Assembly: GCA_910587505.1 (NCBI GenBank)
Contig: CAJULD010000035.1
Span: 1-29,148, forward strand
Direction of reading: 5' to 3'
Length of the DNA stretch: 29,148 nucleotides
DNA from: an uncultured Oscillospiraceae bacterium
GTDB lineage: Bacteria > Bacillota > Clostridia > Oscillospirales > Oscillospiraceae
Shown: positions 8,595-17,174 of the stretch, piece by piece
How the letters are laid out: every line of letters begins with the position of its first letter
Position numbering within the stretch: the stretch's first letter is position 1
Notes under the pieces: model-generated
Database searches by the model: none
What the model saw: only the letters and a program-made list of their open reading frames with translations
What the model was told of the DNA's origin: nothing
Made by a program: the position numbers and the translations under genes

Positions 8595-8999
8595 ATGTCC
8601 CGCTATCGAGACAAACCGGGCGGAGGACCCCTCCGTCCCGATGAAATGCAGCCATTCCCCTGCCGCGTCTGCGGCCATCTGATTACCCCCGGGGGCGGGG
8701 GCACCCGCCACCGCAACCACTGTCCCGGATGCCTGCACAGTCTCCACCTGGACGATGTTCCCGGAGACCGCTCCGCCGCCTGCGGCGGCGTGATGGAGCC
8801 GGTGGGCGTGTGGGTGCGCCGGGACGGCGAGTGGGCGCTGATCCATCGCTGCCGCAAATGCGGCGTGCTCCACTCCAACCGCCTGGCGGCGGACGACGAC
8901 CCGCTGAAGCTTATGAGTCTGGCGGTAAGGCCGCTGGCCCGGCCGCCGTTTCCGCTGGAGCATATGGAGCGGATGATGGAAGCAGGCGCTGAAGAATAA
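8595..8999 (+). CDS. RNHCP domain-containing protein
   Basis: A 134-residue soluble protein with the RNHCP domain, named for the conserved motif seen here as TRHRNHCPGCLHSLHLD. An upstream CRVCG and a later HRCRKCG complete two CxxC pairs that very probably bind zinc; WALIHRCRKCGVLHSNR is the other conserved block. The molecular function of the family is not established; the fold suggests nucleic-acid or ribosome association but that is inference. The ATG follows AGGAGG with ideal spacing. The gene is single, preceded by the hairpin island and a possible 18-codon mini-ORF, and converges with the SLH gene. Confidence 0.85.
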   Translation: MSRYRDKPGGGPLRPDEMQPFPCRVCGHLITPGGGGTRHRNHCPGCLHSLHLDDVPGDRSAACGGVMEPVGVWVRRDGEWALIHRCRKCGVLHSNRLAADDDPLKLMSLAVRPLARPPFPLEHMERMMEAGAEE

Positions 9000-9002
9000 A
9001 CG

Positions 9003-9038
9003 AGCACCCCCCGGAGGGCTTGCCCTCCGGGGGGTGCT
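9003..9038. terminator. Perfect hairpin between convergent genes
   Basis: AGCACCCCCCGGAGGGC (9003-9019) and its exact complement (9022-9038) are separated by only TT. This 17-bp inverted repeat lies between the RNHCP and SLH gene ends. It lacks a T-run on either strand, so termination is likely but not certain. Confidence 0.6.
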
Positions 9039-9048
9039 GGCGGTCCGG

Positions 9049-10101
9049 CTATTCCATCACATATCTGGTCACGCCGAACAGTCTGGCCAGCTGGAGCTTG
9101 GCGGCCATGCTCCCGTCGCTCTGATACCAGATGGTGGCGCTCTGATAGGCGTTGGGGGCGTATATGCAGTAGGCGCTCTCGTACTTTTCCGAGTAGAAGG
9201 TGGTCACGTCCTTACGGGAGAGCGCCTCCTGCACCTCTCCGGCGGAGATCAGCGCGCTGGCGGCAACGGGATTTCCGCCGGCGTCCGTAACGGTGCGCAC
9301 GCCGCCCGCCATCAGGCGCAGGGCCATCCGGGACATGTCCTCGCCGTTATTTTTCATCCGGCGCAGGGTGGCGTACAGCTCCGGCAGGGGCTCCAGCGGC
9401 GTGACCGGCATTTCCTCCCCGGCCTGCGCCATGGGCGTGGCGATGCTGATGACGCGATAACCCTCCGCGCCGGTCAGCAGAGTTGCCGGGGTGGACAGCT
9501 GGTCGTGAATCCGTACCAGCACGGTGGCCGCCTGCTCTCTGGTGGCCGCGCCGTCGGGATGGAAGCGGCCGTTGCCCTGCCCCACCATGATCCCCAGGTC
9601 ATAGGCCAGCGTGATGAATCCCGGATTGACGGTGACGTCGGTAAAGGGCCCGCCATAGCCTGCGGCGGCCCCGGCCAGGGAGGTATACCCCAGAGCGCGC
9701 ATCAGCATGGAGGCCATGTCGCTGCGGGTCAGCTCCTCCTCCGGACGGAAGGTCTGACTGGAGGCCGCCACAGCGCCGTTGGCCAGCAGCGTCTCCACCG
9801 CCGTATAGTACCAGCTGTCCCTGGGCACGTCGGAATAGGAGGGCTCCTCCGGACAGACCGTCTCCCAGTCGAACAGGCGCGCCATTGCGGTGGCAAAGGC
9901 GGCGCGGGAAATCGGACGGCCCAGGCCGAACCGGCCTCCGCCCACGCCCTGGAACAGGCCCAGTTCGGTGGCCCGCGCCACGTTTTCCGCCGCCCAGTGG
10001 CCTGCGGACACGTCGGAGTAACCGCCTTCCGCGGCGGCGGCAGGCATGAGGCACAGGCACAGCAGCCCGGAGAGAATGCATATTAAAAAGCTTTTCTTCA
10101 T
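9049..10101 (-). CDS. Secreted S-layer-homology (SLH) domain protein
   Basis: A 350-residue exported protein. A signal peptide (about residues 1-24, KK then a hydrophobic run ending PAAAAEG) is followed by three SLH repeats (about 28-70, 88-130 and 148-195) with the typical FxDV/YSDV, G(R/G)FxP and tR.e.A positions. SLH domains anchor proteins to pyruvylated secondary cell-wall polymer in Gram-positive bacteria. The C-terminal 150 residues match nothing I recognise. The ATG follows GAGGAG with 6-nt spacing. The gene is divergent from the flavodiiron protein gene and has its own strong promoter. Confidence 0.88.
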   Translation of the reverse strand: MKKSFLICILSGLLCLCLMPAAAAEGGYSDVSAGHWAAENVARATELGLFQGVGGGRFGLGRPISRAAFATAMARLFDWETVCPEEPSYSDVPRDSWYYTAVETLLANGAVAASSQTFRPEEELTRSDMASMLMRALGYTSLAGAAAGYGGPFTDVTVNPGFITLAYDLGIMVGQGNGRFHPDGAATREQAATVLVRIHDQLSTPATLLTGAEGYRVISIATPMAQAGEEMPVTPLEPLPELYATLRRMKNNGEDMSRMALRLMAGGVRTVTDAGGNPVAASALISAGEVQEALSRKDVTTFYSEKYESAYCIYAPNAYQSATIWYQSDGSMAAKLQLARLFGVTRYVME

Positions 10102-10184
10102 CGTTATCTCCTCGTTTCACTGGGGAACCTCTGCTTCCATCAGCGGGGGCAGATTTATCCGGAGACTCCCCTGGGTTATGGTGC

Positions 10185-10213
10185 ATTGTACCAGATTTTT
10201 CCCTGCTCGTCAA
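10185..10213 (-). promoter_or_regulatory. Promoter of the SLH protein gene
   Basis: On the minus strand TTGACG (10213-10208), 17-bp spacer, TACAAT (10190-10185). Its 5' leader would be about 75 nt. It is divergent from the promoter at 10306-10334. Confidence 0.75.
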
Positions 10214-10232
10214 ACTTTCAAACAGCAAAAAT

Positions 10233-10297
10233 GGAAATTTTGGCAAAACCGGTCCGTTCTGGCGGCGGAAACCGGAAAATTTTGGTTCAAAACCCGG
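10233..10297. repeat. Two direct repeats between divergent promoters
   Basis: GGAAATTTTGGCAAAACC (10233-10250) and GGAAAATTTTGGTTCAAAAC (10274-10293) are near-copies offset by 41 bp, about four helical turns. They lie between the two divergent -35 boxes, a position suited to a shared regulator's binding sites. No regulator is identified. Confidence 0.4.
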
Positions 10298-10305
10298 CGG
10301 CGCGG

Positions 10306-10334
10306 TTGACAAGCCCCTTTACAGTCATTATAAT
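10306..10334 (+). promoter_or_regulatory. Consensus promoter of the flavodiiron protein gene
   Basis: TTGACA (10306-10311), 17-bp spacer, TATAAT (10329-10334): a full match to the housekeeping consensus, which predicts strong expression. The leader is about 30 nt. Confidence 0.85.
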
Positions 10335-10369
10335 ATGGGCGATAATCCAAAGGAAAGGAAGATTCTGTC

Positions 10370-11536
10370 ATGTGTGATCTTCATGTGTCCGACGCCGTGC
10401 GTTATACCGGCGTGGACGATACGACCATCGATCTGTTTGAGAGTCAATACCCGGCGCCCAACGGCGTTTCCTACAACTCCTATGTCATCCTGGATGAAAA
10501 GGTGGCCGTTCTGGACACCGTGGACCGCCGGGCCGCGGCGCAGTGGCTGCAAAATCTGGAGGAGCAGCTGGCGGGACGCCGTCCCGATTACCTGGTCCTC
10601 CACCACCTGGAGCCGGATCACGCAGGCAGCGTGGGCATGCTGCTGGAGAAATATCCCGACGTTGCGGTGGTTGGCAACGCCAAGACCTTCGCCATGCTGC
10701 CCAGGTATTTTCCGGGGGACTATTCCGCCCGTTCCGTCACCGTCAAGGAGGGGGATACCCTCTCCCTGGGGACCCACACGCTGACCTTTGTCATGGCTCC
10801 CATGGTCCACTGGCCGGAGGTGATGGTCAGCTATGAAGCCCGCGAGAAGATCCTCTTCTCCGCCGACGGCTTCGGCACCTTTGGCGCGCTGTCCTCCGGC
10901 GAAAGCTGGGACGCGGAGGCGGCCCGGTATTACTTCAATATCGTGGGCAAGTACGGCGCGCCGGTCCAGGCTCTGCTGAAAAAGGCGGCGGGGCTGGATA
11001 TCCGGACCATCTGCCCCCTGCACGGTCCCGTCCTTCGGGAAAACCTGGGGTACTATATTGACAAATACGACCGGTGGAGCCGCTATGAGCCGGAGGAGCC
11101 GGAGGGCGTGCTGGTGGCTTACGCCTCCATCCACGGCAACACCGCCAAGGCGGCAAAGAAGATGGCGGAAATTCTGGAGAAGAAGGGCTGCGCCAGGGTA
11201 GTACTGCTGGACCTGTGCCGGGAGGACCAGGCCGCGGCGGTGGAGCAGGCCTTCCGGTGCGGCAGGCTGGCGGCGCTGAGCGCCACCTATGACGGGGGCC
11301 TGTTCCCCGCCATGGATCACTTCATGGCGCATCTGCGGGACAAGACCTACCGGAGCCGGCGGGTGGCGCTGATTGAGAACGGCTCCTGGGCTCCCGCCGC
11401 CGTCAAGGTCATGCGGGGCTATCTGGAGGCCATGAAGGATATTGCCATCTGTGAAACAACGCACACCATTCAGGGCGCGGTCAAGGACGCGGACATCGCC
11501 GCCATGGAGAAGATCGCGGAGGAGCTGCTGGCCTGA
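10370..11536 (+). CDS. FprA-family A-type flavodiiron protein
   Basis: A 388-residue cytoplasmic flavodiiron protein that reduces O2 to water (or NO to N2O), protecting an anaerobe. The N-terminal metallo-beta-lactamase-like domain carries the diiron ligands His79-x-Glu81-x-Asp83 (in HHLEPDHAG), His147 (MVHWPE), Asp166 (SADGFG) and His218 (CPLHGP), with the spacing of the family. The C-terminal flavodoxin domain starts near residue 245 with the FMN loop YASIHGNTAKAA. No extra rubredoxin or flavin reductase domain is fused, so it needs an external electron donor, not encoded here. It has a perfect consensus promoter and GGAAAGGAAG upstream of the ATG. O2 versus NO preference cannot be told from sequence alone. 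Confidence 0.95.
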   Translation: MCDLHVSDAVRYTGVDDTTIDLFESQYPAPNGVSYNSYVILDEKVAVLDTVDRRAAAQWLQNLEEQLAGRRPDYLVLHHLEPDHAGSVGMLLEKYPDVAVVGNAKTFAMLPRYFPGDYSARSVTVKEGDTLSLGTHTLTFVMAPMVHWPEVMVSYEAREKILFSADGFGTFGALSSGESWDAEAARYYFNIVGKYGAPVQALLKKAAGLDIRTICPLHGPVLRENLGYYIDKYDRWSRYEPEEPEGVLVAYASIHGNTAKAAKKMAEILEKKGCARVVLLDLCREDQAAAVEQAFRCGRLAALSATYDGGLFPAMDHFMAHLRDKTYRSRRVALIENGSWAPAAVKVMRGYLEAMKDIAICETTHTIQGAVKDADIAAMEKIAEELLA

Positions 11537-11550
11537 TCCTTTATAATCTG

Positions 11551-11578
11551 CGGGCGCGGAACCATGGTTCCGCGCCCG
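11551..11578. terminator. Palindromic hairpin after the flavodiiron gene
   Basis: A perfect 28-bp palindrome with arm CGGGCGCGGAACCA (11551-11564) starts 15 nt after the stop. No T-run follows, so it is a weak intrinsic terminator candidate. A second hairpin, GCCGCCC/GGGCGGC (11623-11644), lies before the convergent protease gene. Confidence 0.55.
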
Positions 11579-11680
11579 TGCGCTGTCTGACGCTGCGGTG
11601 TTGGGCTCCGCCTCTGAACTCTGCCGCCCTTTTCATGGGGCGGCCCTGAGCTTTTCAGGAAAAAGACCGTGGACCGACGC

Positions 11681-14600
11681 TTACGCCGCAGTGAATCTCT
11701 GAAGGATCTGCGCCGTTTCGGCGCGGGTCACGTCCGCCCGGGGCGATAACCGGCCGTCGCTGCCGCCCCGGAGCAGTCCCCGTTCCACGGCCCAGGCTAC
11801 GGCCTCCCTCGCCCAGTCCGCCACGCTGTCCGCGTCGGAAAAGGCGGAGAGGTCCCCGCCGGAGGTTTCCCCGCCGCCTGCCAGCCTGGCGTAGCGGTAG
11901 AGCATCACGGCCAGCTCCTGACGGGTAATGCTGTCCGCGCCGCCGAAGGTTCCGTCCCCGCGTCCGGACACCAGACCCAGCTCACAGGCCCAGCACAGCG
12001 CATCCAGGTCGTCCGTCCGTTCGTCCAGGTCGGTGAAGGGCAGATCCGCCGGAGTCAGCCTGCAGCCGCTGGGCCGGTTCGCCCGGTACAGCGCGGAGAG
12101 GATGGTGCTCCGGCTGGCGCTGCGCTGAGGCCGGAAATACATCTCGCCGTCACAGTCGATCCATCCTCTGCCCACCATAGCATCCACAGCGTCCCCGTAC
12201 CAGTCCCCGCCGTCCACATCCTTGAGAAGGTATCGGGCGGCCCGGCGGATGCCCCTGCCGTCCGTGCCGGTCAGTTCCTTCAGATCCAGCGCGTACCCGG
12301 CCAGGTTGGAGGCGTAGTCCTCCACGGTGACATACAGCGTGTCCGGCGACAGCCGCCAGGCGGACAGGTCCACCGTCAGGACTGCGCTCTCCCCCGCCTT
12401 TTCCGGGGCAAAGATCTGCTCCGCCAGAACCAGGCCCTCCCCGTCCTGAATGGAGGCGTAGGCCAGATACTGGTCGTCCTTCAGCGTGACGGTCAGCTGC
12501 TCCTCCTCCAGCGAGGCACCGGCAACCACCGGCGCGGCGTTGTCCACCGTCACCGGGAAGCGCATCACCCGGTATCCGTCATACGCCCCGTCCAGCAGCC
12601 AGCGGAAGGTCTCCGGGTCCTGTTGTCGGACGTTCTTCTCAAACTTCTTCTGGATCGCGCTGTCCGCGCCCTGCCAGGCGTAAACGTCCACCTGCGCCCG
12701 GGTTCCGCCGGGCAGAGCGGACCCCCTGGCGCCGGTCCCGTTCCAGAGGAAGCTGGTCCCGGCGTCGATCCGGCCGATAAAGGCGTTGGGCGAGGACCGG
12801 CCCACCCACGCGTCCGATGCGGCGTGGTATATTTCACCGGTGTCCGGGTCGGTGACCAGGAACACCACTCCGGCGGCGGGACGCAGGGTGTACAGCTCTA
12901 CGCGCAGCTGCCGCTCCATACTGTAGACCGCGCCGCTGTTTCTGCCGGGAATGGCGGCGCGCGCGTCGTCACAGGGAACGGCCCCGTGGCCGTTGGACCC
13001 CAGCATCCGGCCATACCGGGCGTTCCCGCTGTCTCTGGCGGGCAGGCAGGCCAGGTTGACCCCCAGTTCCGCGCCAAGCTCCGCCAGACAGCCGTTCATA
13101 TCCTGCAGGGGGTCTGCTTCCGTCAGGCGGATTTCTCCCCCGGCCAGACGGTACCAGACCGTCTGCACGTCGCGGAAGTCCCATTTCTGGGTCACCGGCG
13201 CGGCATCCCAGTCGCCGCAGTATCCCAGAAACGTTCCGTGCACCGTCTGTCCGCCGCCGGCGAGGGTGACGTAGCCCTCCACGTAAAAGCCGTTGGGAAA
13301 TACCTTTGCCAGCTCCTGCCGCAGCGTATCGCCGACCGCCAGCTCCAGCTTCACCTCCGCCTCTCCCCCGGCGGGCACGATAACGGAGGCGGGCCCGGTC
13401 ACCGCGGTTTCCGCGGTGATGTCCCGGGCGGTCATGGCGCTGTAATAAGTACCGTCCTGCTCCACCAGACCGTCGGTCAGGACCTGGGGCTTCACCGAGG
13501 CGGTCACCGCCTGATCCGAGAAATTTTTGACGGTGAAGGTTATCTCAAACCGCCCGTCCTTACTGTCTCCCGGCTCCGCCAGGGGATTGACAATGGTCAG
13601 GGCGCTGTCCAGGGCGGCCTTCAGGTCCGCCAGACCCGCCCCCTGCTTTCGGGGAGAGATGGGAACGCCTTTGCCGGAGAGAACCTGGGCGGTGCTTTCC
13701 AGAAGACCCTGGGCCAGCCGGGCGGCCTCCGCCCTGTCGGTGATCCCCCGCTCCCGCAGAGCCTGTATCGTCACGGCGAACAGGCCGGAGACGCTGCCGG
13801 AGGCCATGGAGGTGCCGTAATCCTGAAAATACGCGCCGTCGTCCGCCGTACCGGCGGAGACGGAGGGCCCTCCGGCCCCGGACAGCGCGGGGGCCAGATG
13901 CAGCTCCGTGGCGGGTCCCCAGGCGGAATAACCCGCTATGGCCGGCCGGCCGTCCTGCTTCACCGCCGCGGCTACGGCCACCGCGCCCCGGTAGCTGGCG
14001 GGAGAGGTCACCGCGCCATAGTCCGTATAAGCGCCGGTGGGCAGAGGGGGAGCCCAGGTTTTACAGGCGGCGACGGTCCCCCCGTTTCCCGCGGAGCAGC
14101 AGACGACGACGCCCGCTTCCGCCAGCCGTGCGTAAGCCTGAGAGTACAGACCGTCCAGCAGGCCGTCCTGACTGAACCCGGCCCCGGTACCGGCGGAAAT
14201 ATTGACGACGTCTGCGCCAAGGTTCATGGCGTCCTCCAGCGCCCGGAGGATGACGGCGTCGTCCGTACCGCTGCCGGAGTTGTCCGGAAAGATTTTCATG
14301 CTGAGGATCTGTGCGCCGGGCGCTGCGCCCCGGAAGGCGGCGGTCCCGTCCTTCTTTTTCGCATATCCGGCGGCCAGGGCGGTAACATGGGTGCCGTGGC
14401 TGTTGGTGGTGGATACGTCGCCGTCCCGGTTATAGTAATCGTAGGCAAAGGGAATCCGGGCGGAGACATACTGCCCCTTTGTGCCGCCGCCGGCGGTAAA
14501 GGCGGCCACGTCCTCCCGGCTCAGGGCGGGCGAGCGGACGAGGGAAGCGTCGGAGAAGGCCTCGTGGCTGGTCCGCAGGCCGCTGTCCAGTACGGCGATC

Positions 14601-15007
14601 ACCGTGCCCTCGCCGGTCCAGCCCTCCTGCCACAGTTCCTCCGCGCCCATCAGCGCCAGGCTGCCGTCCGGCCAGGCGTCCTTACCGGCGGCGGATAATG
14701 GCGTATAGTCCCGCACGCCGGACACGCCGGATACGCCGGGCAGCGCCGCGACGGCAGCCAGCCCCTCCGCGTCCGCTTCCACGGCTGCTCCGCAGAACAG
14801 CCGGTCGTAGCGCCAGAGGACGTCCACGTCCGGCAGGGCGGCCAGGGCGGCCTCCATCCGGTCCGGGTCGGCGCTTTCGGTGTAAAGGACGACGGCCCGG
14901 ACGGGTGCATCTATCGTTTCCCCGCGTTCCATTCCCCCGGCGGGCGCGGCAAGCAGCAGCGCTCCCAGAAGAAAAAGAAGGAAGCTCCGCATGGTTTTTA
15001 CGTCCAT
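11681..15007 (-). CDS. Cell-wall-anchored subtilisin-like serine protease (S8) with SLH repeats
   Basis: A 1108-residue exported protease. Signal peptide about 1-25; an inhibitor-like propeptide about 35-105 (VRAVVLYTES to GVSGVRDYTPL); S8 catalytic domain about 120-460 with Asp141 (IAVLDSG), His204 (NSHGTHV) and Ser400 (GTSMASG), plus the oxyanion Asn in SAGNGG; then about 500 residues of beta-rich sequence resembling the Fn3-like and later domains of lactocepin/C5a peptidases; finally three SLH repeats (about 935-1108), the last two ending in GDGTFGGADSITR and SDGRLSPRADVTR. It probably sits on the S-layer or wall and degrades external proteins. The first ATG has GGGAGG 9 nt upstream. It shares its wall anchor type with the SLH protein at 9049-10101 but is not in its operon. 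Confidence 0.93.
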   Translation of the reverse strand: MDVKTMRSFLLFLLGALLLAAPAGGMERGETIDAPVRAVVLYTESADPDRMEAALAALPDVDVLWRYDRLFCGAAVEADAEGLAAVAALPGVSGVSGVRDYTPLSAAGKDAWPDGSLALMGAEELWQEGWTGEGTVIAVLDSGLRTSHEAFSDASLVRSPALSREDVAAFTAGGGTKGQYVSARIPFAYDYYNRDGDVSTTNSHGTHVTALAAGYAKKKDGTAAFRGAAPGAQILSMKIFPDNSGSGTDDAVILRALEDAMNLGADVVNISAGTGAGFSQDGLLDGLYSQAYARLAEAGVVVCCSAGNGGTVAACKTWAPPLPTGAYTDYGAVTSPASYRGAVAVAAAVKQDGRPAIAGYSAWGPATELHLAPALSGAGGPSVSAGTADDGAYFQDYGTSMASGSVSGLFAVTIQALRERGITDRAEAARLAQGLLESTAQVLSGKGVPISPRKQGAGLADLKAALDSALTIVNPLAEPGDSKDGRFEITFTVKNFSDQAVTASVKPQVLTDGLVEQDGTYYSAMTARDITAETAVTGPASVIVPAGGEAEVKLELAVGDTLRQELAKVFPNGFYVEGYVTLAGGGQTVHGTFLGYCGDWDAAPVTQKWDFRDVQTVWYRLAGGEIRLTEADPLQDMNGCLAELGAELGVNLACLPARDSGNARYGRMLGSNGHGAVPCDDARAAIPGRNSGAVYSMERQLRVELYTLRPAAGVVFLVTDPDTGEIYHAASDAWVGRSSPNAFIGRIDAGTSFLWNGTGARGSALPGGTRAQVDVYAWQGADSAIQKKFEKNVRQQDPETFRWLLDGAYDGYRVMRFPVTVDNAAPVVAGASLEEEQLTVTLKDDQYLAYASIQDGEGLVLAEQIFAPEKAGESAVLTVDLSAWRLSPDTLYVTVEDYASNLAGYALDLKELTGTDGRGIRRAARYLLKDVDGGDWYGDAVDAMVGRGWIDCDGEMYFRPQRSASRSTILSALYRANRPSGCRLTPADLPFTDLDERTDDLDALCWACELGLVSGRGDGTFGGADSITRQELAVMLYRYARLAGGGETSGGDLSAFSDADSVADWAREAVAWAVERGLLRGGSDGRLSPRADVTRAETAQILQRFTAA

Positions 15008-15038
15008 ATTTTATAACCTCCCGTGGGGTGATAAATGT

Positions 15039-15068
15039 ATTATATACTATGCACGCCCCCGGCGGCAA
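15039..15068 (-). promoter_or_regulatory. Promoter of the subtilase gene
   Basis: Minus strand: TTGCCG (15068-15063), 18-bp spacer, TATAAT (15044-15039). The -10 is perfect and the -35 weak. The stretch 15069-15222 up to the guaB promoter shows no gene or clear signal. Confidence 0.55.
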
Positions 15069-15222
15069 GTGGAAATTCCCCGGTTTTACTCTGCGGCTCT
15101 GCGGGCGGGGCCGCCGCAGGAGGGACTGTCTGACGGACGCATCGCGGGAGCTTACCGCGCCTGAGACGGCAGGGCCCAGGGAAAAAGCGGGCTGAACCTC
15201 TGCTGCAGGGCAAACCGGCATC

Positions 15223-15252
15223 TTGACAAATCCATCCTGTTTGTGGTATGTT
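15223..15252 (+). promoter_or_regulatory. Promoter of guaB
   Basis: TTGACA (15223-15228), 18-bp spacer, TATGTT (15247-15252). The leader is only about 55 nt and shows no purine riboswitch. Confidence 0.6.
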
Positions 15253-15313
15253 TTTTAATCAATTACACCCGTCCGTTTCCCGGTAAAAAATTGAAAAGGA
15301 GCGTGCTTCTCTC

Positions 15314-16828
15314 ATGGCCTACTACTACCCCGAACCGTCCCATACCTTCAGCGAATACCTGCTGGTGCCCGGCTACACCTCCCCCGACTGCGTTCCCTCC
15401 AACGTGTCCCTCCAGACGCCGCTGGTCAGGTTCCGCAAGGGGGAGGAGGAGTGCCCCCTCCGTCTTTCCATTCCGATGGTCTCCGCCATTATGCAGTCTG
15501 TGTCCAACGACACCCTGGCGGTGGCGCTGGCGCAGGAGGGCGGGCTGTCCTTTATTTACGGTTCCCAGTCCGTGGAGAACGAGGCCGCCATGGTTGCGCG
15601 GGTCAAAAGCTACAAGGCCGGCTTTGTTCCCAGCGATTCCAATCTGCCCCCCGACGCCACCCTTCAGGACGTGCTGGACCTGAAGGCCCGCAACGGCCAC
15701 TCCACCGTGGCCATTACCTCCGACGGCACCAGCCAGGGCCGGCTGCTGGGGATCGTCACCAGCCGGGATTACCGCGTCAGCCGCATGGATCCCTCCGTCT
15801 GCGTCTGCGAATTTATGACGCCCTATGAGAAACTGATTACCGCTCCCGAGGGAACCAGCCTGAAGGAGGCCAACGACATCATCTGGGACCACAAGCTCAA
15901 CTCCCTGCCCATTGTCAGCGCCGACGGGCGGCTTTTGTACTTCGTGTTCCGCAAGGACTACGAGCGGCACAAGGAGAATCCCGGCGAGCTGCTGGACAGC
16001 CAGAAGCGCTTTATGGTGGGCGCGGGCATCAATACCCGGGACTACGCCCAGCGTGTGCCCGCGCTGGTAGAGGCCGGAGCGGACGTGCTGTGCATCGACT
16101 CCTCCGAGGGCTACTCCTGCTGGCAGGCGGAAACCCTGGCCTTCATCCGGGAGCGCTACGGTGAGACGGTGAAAGTGGGCGCAGGCAACGTGGTGGACCG
16201 GGACGGCTTCCGCTTCCTGGCTGAGGCCGGGGCGGACTTCGTAAAGGTGGGCATCGGCGGCGGCTCCATCTGCATTACCCGGGAGACCAAGGGCATCGGC
16301 CGGGGACAGGCCACGGCGCTCATCGAGGTGGCGGCGGCCCGGGACGAGTATTTCCGGGAGACCGGCGTCTATGTGCCCATCTGCTCCGACGGCGGCATCG
16401 TCCATGACTACCATATGACCCTGGCGCTGGCCATGGGGGCGGACTTCCTGATGCTGGGCCGGTATTTCGCCCGGTTTGACGAGAGCCCCACCAACCGGGT
16501 GCTGGTCAACGGACAGTACATGAAGGAATACTGGGGCGAGGGCTCCAACCGGGCGCGGAACTGGCAGCGGTACGATCTGGGCGGCGGCCGGGGACTGGCC
16601 TTCGAGGAGGGCGTGGACTCCTATGTCACCTATGCCGGTCCGCTGAAGGACAATGTGGCCAAGAGTCTTTACAAAGTCAAATCCACCATGTGCAACTGCG
16701 GCGTCACCTCCATTCCCGCGCTCCAGCAAAACGCCCGGCTGACCCTCGTTTCCTCCACCTCCATTGTGGAGGGCGGCTATCACGACGTGGTACTCAAGGC
16801 CCACGGGGGACAGTCCAACAACGGATAA
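15314..16828 (+). CDS. guaB: IMP dehydrogenase
   Basis: A 504-residue cytoplasmic enzyme that oxidises IMP to XMP with NAD+, the committed step of GTP synthesis. The (beta/alpha)8 barrel is interrupted by a pair of CBS domains (about residues 105-230). The catalytic Cys320 lies in GGGSICITRE. Other marks are IPMVSAIMQSV near the N-terminus, the phosphate-binding region CSDGGIVHDYHM, and the flap segment that follows. Start at ATG 15314 has AAAGGAG about 12 nt upstream, slightly long spacing, but no better start exists. Single gene with own promoter and a good terminator. Confidence 0.94.
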   Translation: MAYYYPEPSHTFSEYLLVPGYTSPDCVPSNVSLQTPLVRFRKGEEECPLRLSIPMVSAIMQSVSNDTLAVALAQEGGLSFIYGSQSVENEAAMVARVKSYKAGFVPSDSNLPPDATLQDVLDLKARNGHSTVAITSDGTSQGRLLGIVTSRDYRVSRMDPSVCVCEFMTPYEKLITAPEGTSLKEANDIIWDHKLNSLPIVSADGRLLYFVFRKDYERHKENPGELLDSQKRFMVGAGINTRDYAQRVPALVEAGADVLCIDSSEGYSCWQAETLAFIRERYGETVKVGAGNVVDRDGFRFLAEAGADFVKVGIGGGSICITRETKGIGRGQATALIEVAAARDEYFRETGVYVPICSDGGIVHDYHMTLALAMGADFLMLGRYFARFDESPTNRVLVNGQYMKEYWGEGSNRARNWQRYDLGGGRGLAFEEGVDSYVTYAGPLKDNVAKSLYKVKSTMCNCGVTSIPALQQNARLTLVSSTSIVEGGYHDVVLKAHGGQSNNG

Positions 16829-16833
16829 AGCTT

Positions 16834-16861
16834 CTGCCGCCCCTGCGGGGGCGGCAGTTTT
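16834..16861 (+). terminator. Terminator of guaB
   Basis: CTGCCGCCCC (16834-16843), loop TGCG, GGGGCGGCAG (16848-16857), then TTTT. It starts six bases after the stop codon. Confidence 0.85.
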
Positions 16862-16924
16862 ATGCCCGGCAATCCCTGTACTGTACGGTATACCTGTCCG
16901 GGGTAAGGAAAACCCCGCGCAGGA

Positions 16925-16956
16925 AAAGGGCCGCGTTCCGAAGAACGCGGCCCTTT
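16925..16956 (-). terminator. Hairpin between guaB and nagA
   Basis: AAAGGGCCGCGTTC and its complement GAACGCGGCCCTTT form a 14-bp stem. Read on the minus strand the loop is TTCG and the stem runs into TTTTCC, so it best fits a terminator for the minus-strand nagA operon, though it is about 220 nt past the nagA stop. Confidence 0.6.
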
Positions 16957-16990
16957 CCTTGATGGAGAAGATTGAGGAAAAACGATACAA

Positions 16991-17015
16991 CAGTTTAGGT
17001 TTCTCTCCTAAACTG
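16991..17015. promoter_or_regulatory. AT-rich inverted repeat, possible operator
   Basis: CAGTTTAGG (16991-16999), 7-bp spacer, CCTAAACTG (17007-17015), with a further CAGTTTA copy at 17020. It sits in an AT-rich stretch (16970-17150) where two genes converge, so no obvious gene is regulated. On the minus strand a weak TTGACA (17050-17045) lies just upstream of it. The 16829-17174 gap otherwise holds only two terminator-like hairpins. Confidence 0.35.
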
Positions 17016-17174
17016 GCTTCAGTTTACCAGTTTCAGGTACTTTTTGTCAATGTTGATATTGCCTAAATTTTACAGTTAAGCCGCCGGTATGTCGTTACAA
17101 TTAACAAAAACTGCACGCTAATTTTGGAGAAAAATACAATTGACAGCCGTTTTTTCCGCCGCTGGCGGACGCTG

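Noticed and set aside
15253..15313. Purine riboswitch in the guaB leader
   Set aside because: The leader is only about 55 nt and contains none of the conserved purine-aptamer core.
16962..17066. A 34-codon plus-strand frame after guaB
   Set aside because: It has no ribosome site, begins beside a terminator hairpin and spans the inverted repeat.
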